Source of the DNA: Streptomyces drozdowiczii
GTDB lineage: Bacteria > Actinomycetota > Actinomycetes > Streptomycetales > Streptomycetaceae
Assembly: GCF_026167665.1 (NCBI RefSeq)
Contig: NZ_CP098740.1
Span: 1,178,001-1,242,000 of the forward strand
Length of the DNA: 64,000 bases
Direction of reading: 5' to 3'
The notes beneath the pieces are model-generated. The model saw only the letters and a program-made list of their open reading frames with translations, did not search any database and was not told the DNA's origin. Position numbers and translations under genes: made by a program. Shown here in pieces: positions 61,074 to 64,000 of this stretch; positions within the stretch are counted from its first letter, which is position 1, and every line of letters begins with the position of its first letter.

Positions 61074-62030
61074 GTGCCCGACGCACCGCTCGATCTGACC
61101 ATCCGTCCGCTGACCGGCCCCGAGGAGCTGGAACTCTTCCTCGAACTGCCCTACGTCCTCGACCACGAGCTGGCCGACGACCTCGACACCGGTCGCCGCC
61201 GCCCGGAATGGATGTGGGTGGCGCTGCGCGGCGACCGCGTGGTCGCGCGGATCGCCTGGTGGAGCAGGGACGGCGCGGCGCCGCTGCTGCTCGACTTCTT
61301 CGACCTGGACGACACCCTGCCGCCCGCCGAGCGCGAGGAGGCCGGGCTGCGCCTGGTCGAAACGGCGACGGCCGCCGTGGTCCCGGCCGGGGCGCCGCGC
61401 CCCGAGTACGGGCGGTTCGTGCCGCCCGACTGGCGTGCGGACCCGGCGGTCCGCGAGGCCGTCGAGGCCCGGATCCGGGTCATGGAGCGCACCGGCGCCC
61501 GGATGCTCGTGGAGCGGCTGCGCCTGGAGTGGCGCGCGGGGACTCCGGTGCCGGCCGCGAGCGGGCGGCTGCGGTTCCGGGCGGTGGAGGGGCGCGAGGA
61601 CCTGCTCGCGCTGATGATGCCCGTGATGGAGGGGACCCTCGACGCGCACGGGCAGGCGGACCTGGCGTCCGGCCTGACGCCGCGTCTGGCCGCCGAGAAG
61701 CATTACGACGAGGAGCTGGCCGGGTACGCCACGCCCCGTGAGTGGTGGCGTATCGCGGAACTCCCGGACGGCGAGCCGGTCGGCTTCGTGATCCCGGCCC
61801 GCAACAGCTACAACCCGATCATCGCGTACATCGGTGTGCTGCCCGCCCACCGCGGTCACGGCTACATCGACGACATCCTCGCGGAGGGGACGCGGATACT
61901 GGCCGCGCAGGACGGGGTCGAGCGCATCCGGGCGGCGACGGATCTGGGCAACGTGCCGATGGCGAAGGCGTTCGCCCGGCTGGGCTACGTCAATTTCGAG
62001 CGCGCCTTCGACATGGTGTGGGACGCCTGA
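61074..62030 (+). CDS. GNAT-family N-acetyltransferase
   Basis: 318 residues with two GNAT-like halves. The C-terminal one has the acetyl-CoA pocket IIAYIGVLPAHRGHGYIDDILAEGTRIL (R-G-H-G-Y) and NVPMAKAFARLGYVNFERAF; the N-terminal half (LVRDGVV-like region to about 150) is a degenerate copy. GTG 61074 (MPDAPLDLTI) follows TAGGGT (61014-61019) by about 55 bp. It lies between FHA and treZ and may be unrelated to trehalose. Acceptor unknown. Confidence 0.85.
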   Translation: MPDAPLDLTIRPLTGPEELELFLELPYVLDHELADDLDTGRRRPEWMWVALRGDRVVARIAWWSRDGAAPLLLDFFDLDDTLPPAEREEAGLRLVETATAAVVPAGAPRPEYGRFVPPDWRADPAVREAVEARIRVMERTGARMLVERLRLEWRAGTPVPAASGRLRFRAVEGREDLLALMMPVMEGTLDAHGQADLASGLTPRLAAEKHYDEELAGYATPREWWRIAELPDGEPVGFVIPARNSYNPIIAYIGVLPAHRGHGYIDDILAEGTRILAAQDGVERIRAATDLGNVPMAKAFARLGYVNFERAFDMVWDA

Positions 62031-62056
62031 CGGGCGCCGCGTCCTCGTAGCACGAT

Positions 62057-62083
62057 GGTCCCGGGGCGCACGGCCCCGGGACC
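62057..62083 (+). promoter_or_regulatory. Hairpin directly upstream of treZ ribosome site
   Basis: Perfect 11-bp arms GGTCCCGGGGC and GCCCCGGGACC with a 5-base loop, ending next to GAGGGAG (62084-62090), the treZ ribosome site. It could mask or protect translation start, or terminate the GNAT message 26 bp after its stop. Confidence 0.5.
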
Positions 62084-62096
62084 GAGGGAGTGCTGC

Positions 62097-63857
62097 ATGT
62101 TGTTCGAGGTATGGGCACCCGACGCGGGGTCGGCCGCGCTGCGGCTGGCGGGCGAACTGCGGCCCATGGAGCCCGATCCGGAGCGGCCCGGCTGGTGGAC
62201 CGCCGAGGCGGAGGCCGGGGACGGCGACCGGTACGGCTTCGCCCTGGACGGCGGTCCGGTGCGTCCCGACCCCCGCTCGCGCCGCCAGCCGGACGGCCCC
62301 GACGGCGAGTCGGCGGTGGTCGACCACGACGCGTACGCCTGGCGCTCGGAGTGGGCGGGGCGCGAGCTGCCCGGGGCGGTCCTGTACGAGCTGCACATCG
62401 GCACGTTCACGGACGAGGGCACGTTCGACGCGGCGGCGGCCCGGCTCGGCCATCTCGCGGAGCTGGGGGTCACCCATGTGTCGCTGATGCCGGTCTGCCC
62501 GTTCCCGGGGGTGCACGGCTGGGGGTACGAGGGGGTGTCGCTGTGGGCCGTCCACGAGCCGTACGGCGGGCCCGAGGGACTCAAGCGCTTTGTCGACACG
62601 GCGCACGGGCTCGGGCTCGCCGTCGTCCTGGACGTCGTCCACAACCACCTGGGCCCGTCCGGGAACTACCTGCCCGCGTTCGGCCCGTACTTCACCGAGA
62701 CGCACCACACCCCGTGGGGCGCGGCGGTCAACCTGGACGCGCCGGGCTCGGACGAGGTGCGGGCGTATCTGCTGGGCAGCGCGCTCGCCTGGCTGCGGGA
62801 CTACCGGCTCGACGGGCTGCGGCTCGACGCGGTGCACGCCCTGGCCGACACCCGGGCGCTGACGTATCTGGAGGAGCTGTCCGCGGCGGCCGACGCGCTC
62901 TCCGCCGAGCTGGGGCGCCCGCTGCCGCTGATCGCGGAGTCCGATCTGTGCGACCCGCGCACCACGACCCCGCGCGGGGAGGGCGGGCTCGGGCTGCACG
63001 CGCAGTGGAACGACGACTTCCACCACTGCCTGCACACCGCGCTCACCGGCGAATCGCAGGGCTATTACGCGGACTTCGCGGCCGCCCCGCTGGCCGGGCT
63101 CGCCAAGACGATGACGAGCGCCTTCTTCCACAACGGCACGTACTCCAGCTTCCGGGGCCGTACGCACGGCCGCCCCGTCGACGTCGCCCGCAGCGCCGCC
63201 CACCGCTTCGTCGGCTACGCCCAGACCCACGACCAGATCGGCAACCGGGCCCTCGGCGACCGGCTCGCCGCCTCCCTCTCCCCCGGGCTGCTGGCCTGCG
63301 CGGCGGCCCTCGTGCTGACCGGCCCCTTCACGCCGATGCTGTTCATGGGCGAGGAGTGGGGCGCCCGCACCCCGTGGCAGTTCTTCACCGACCACACGGA
63401 CCCGGAGCTGGCGGAGGCCGTACGCACGGGCAGGCGGCGGGAGTTCGGGGCGCACGGCTGGGCGGAGGAGGACATCCCGGACCCGCAGGACCCGGCCACC
63501 CGGGCGCGCTCCTGCCTGGACTGGGACGAGCTGCACCGCGAGCCGCACGCCCGGCTGTACGCCTGGTACCGCGAGCTGATCGCCCTGCGCCGCACCCTGC
63601 CGGACCTGCGCGACCCGGACCTGGCGAGCGTCAAGGCCGCGTACGACGACGGGGCGCGGTGGCTCGCGGTGCGCCGGGGCGACCTGCGGATCGCGGTCAA
63701 CCTCGACGCGAAGCCGGCCGCGATCCCGCTGGGCAACGGGCGGCACCGGGGCGGTCCGGGGCGGGTGCTTGCCGCGTGGCTGCCGGTGGACCCGCCGGGC
63801 CCGGACGGGATGCTGCACCTGCCGCCGGAGTCCTGCGTGGTGCTGGCCGACGACTGA
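62097..63857 (+). CDS. treZ: Malto-oligosyltrehalose trehalohydrolase
   Basis: 586 residues. CBM48-like N-terminus (MLFEVWAPDAGSAALRL). GH13_10 barrel: VVLDVVHNHLGPSGNYLPAFGPYFTETHHTPWG, LDGLRLDAVHALAD (nucleophile Asp), LIAESDLCDPR (acid/base Glu), GYAQTHDQIGNRALGDRLA (third Asp) and MGEEWGARTPWQFFTDH, diagnostic of TreZ. It hydrolyses the trehalose unit made by TreY. Start ATG 62097, GAGGGAG eight bases upstream. glgX, treY and treZ complete the glycogen-to-trehalose pathway, though three genes separate treZ from treY. Confidence 0.95.
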   Translation: MLFEVWAPDAGSAALRLAGELRPMEPDPERPGWWTAEAEAGDGDRYGFALDGGPVRPDPRSRRQPDGPDGESAVVDHDAYAWRSEWAGRELPGAVLYELHIGTFTDEGTFDAAAARLGHLAELGVTHVSLMPVCPFPGVHGWGYEGVSLWAVHEPYGGPEGLKRFVDTAHGLGLAVVLDVVHNHLGPSGNYLPAFGPYFTETHHTPWGAAVNLDAPGSDEVRAYLLGSALAWLRDYRLDGLRLDAVHALADTRALTYLEELSAAADALSAELGRPLPLIAESDLCDPRTTTPRGEGGLGLHAQWNDDFHHCLHTALTGESQGYYADFAAAPLAGLAKTMTSAFFHNGTYSSFRGRTHGRPVDVARSAAHRFVGYAQTHDQIGNRALGDRLAASLSPGLLACAAALVLTGPFTPMLFMGEEWGARTPWQFFTDHTDPELAEAVRTGRRREFGAHGWAEEDIPDPQDPATRARSCLDWDELHREPHARLYAWYRELIALRRTLPDLRDPDLASVKAAYDDGARWLAVRRGDLRIAVNLDAKPAAIPLGNGRHRGGPGRVLAAWLPVDPPGPDGMLHLPPESCVVLADD

Positions 63858-63863
63858 CCGGCG

Positions 63864-64000
63864 TCACTCCACGATCGCGAGTTCGCGGGCGGTGGCGTTG
63901 AGCCGGCGCCCGCCGTCCTCGGTGACGGTCACGATGTCCTCGATGCGGACGCCGAACCGGCCCGGCAGATAGATGCCGGGCTCCACCGAGAAGCACATGC
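63864..64000 (-). CDS. C-terminus of an M24-family Xaa-Pro aminopeptidase
   Basis: The last 45 residues are in the window: [28 protein letters not shown], with the metal-binding Glu residues of the M24 pita-bread fold (EPG and RIED), then a short tail and TGA at 63866. The remainder is outside. Convergent with treZ, six bases apart. The enzyme removes N-terminal residues before proline in peptides. Confidence 0.85.
   Translation of the reverse strand, partial: MCFSVEPGIYLPGRFGVRIEDIVTVTEDGGRRLNATARELAIVE

Noticed and set aside
61071..63818. Minus-strand frame of over 900 codons opposite GNAT and treZ
   Set aside because: Composition is Arg/Gly/Pro/Val-rich without domain pattern; treZ and GNAT on the other strand have complete family motifs.

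Overview
The window looks like chromosomal DNA of a Streptomyces species. The whole window is very GC-rich, with G/C-biased third codon positions and frequent GTG/TTG starts. It carries rodlins and chaplins, which form the hydrophobic sheath of streptomycete aerial hyphae. The sulfate-assimilation order sir-(zinc ribbon)-cysH-cysC-cysD-cysN-ssuABC also matches the arrangement I recall from S. coelicolor. I see no rRNA, tRNA, CRISPR array, transposase, integrase or prophage.

Layout. 1-7 kb: regulators and signalling genes, namely a TPR-protein C-terminus, a GntR regulator, an FhuF-like Fe-S protein behind an iron box, a DUF2637 membrane protein convergent with a histidine-kinase-type ATPase, a Ser/Thr kinase, and a TetR regulator behind an operator-like repeat array. 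7-8 kb: a secreted RNase Sa-type ribonuclease next to a barstar. 8-16.6 kb: a frameshifted pyruvate oxidase-type enzyme, a degenerate PP2C protein, a LuxR-type regulator, a DUF456 protein, an Ada/AlkA-like protein lacking the glycosylase active-site segment, RsgA with a long leader, and a DUF5949 protein. 16.7-20.9 kb: the aerial-hypha surface locus with three rodlins, a short chaplin, two small unknown proteins and a long chaplin with a histidine/proline-rich stalk. 21-31.5 kb: thiolase, LysR, 3-hydroxyacyl-CoA dehydrogenase, VOC, AraC, a Trypco1-like protein, YihY, AidB, a frameshifted GAF regulator and a GNAT. 31.6-41.3 kb: sulfate assimilation and sulfonate uptake behind a cys-type leader peptide, ending in a sirohydrochlorin chelatase that can supply siroheme to the sulfite reductase. 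41-54 kb: DsbA-like, DinB-like, ABC ATPase, NTF2-like, subtilase, MMPL, a sugar ABC transporter, an APH-fold kinase, a DnaQ-like exonuclease and a HEPN-type protein. 54.5-63.9 kb: glycogen-to-trehalose genes glgX, treY and treZ, with a shortened P450, an FHA protein and a GNAT between treY and treZ, then the C-terminus of an M24 peptidase.

The most informative observations are these. (1) The three rodlin genes share a promoter architecture, a GGGTG block plus a sigma-BldN-like -35/-10 at identical spacing. (2) The long chaplin has an extraordinary His/Pro stalk and a variant sortase signal. (3) Three genes are broken by exactly one missing base, each repairable by lengthening a short C/G run, which points to sequence error rather than gene decay. 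(4) Leader structures lie upstream of rsgA, sir, treY and treZ. (5) Several proteins appear catalytically degenerate (PP2C, AlkA, P450, DsbA).
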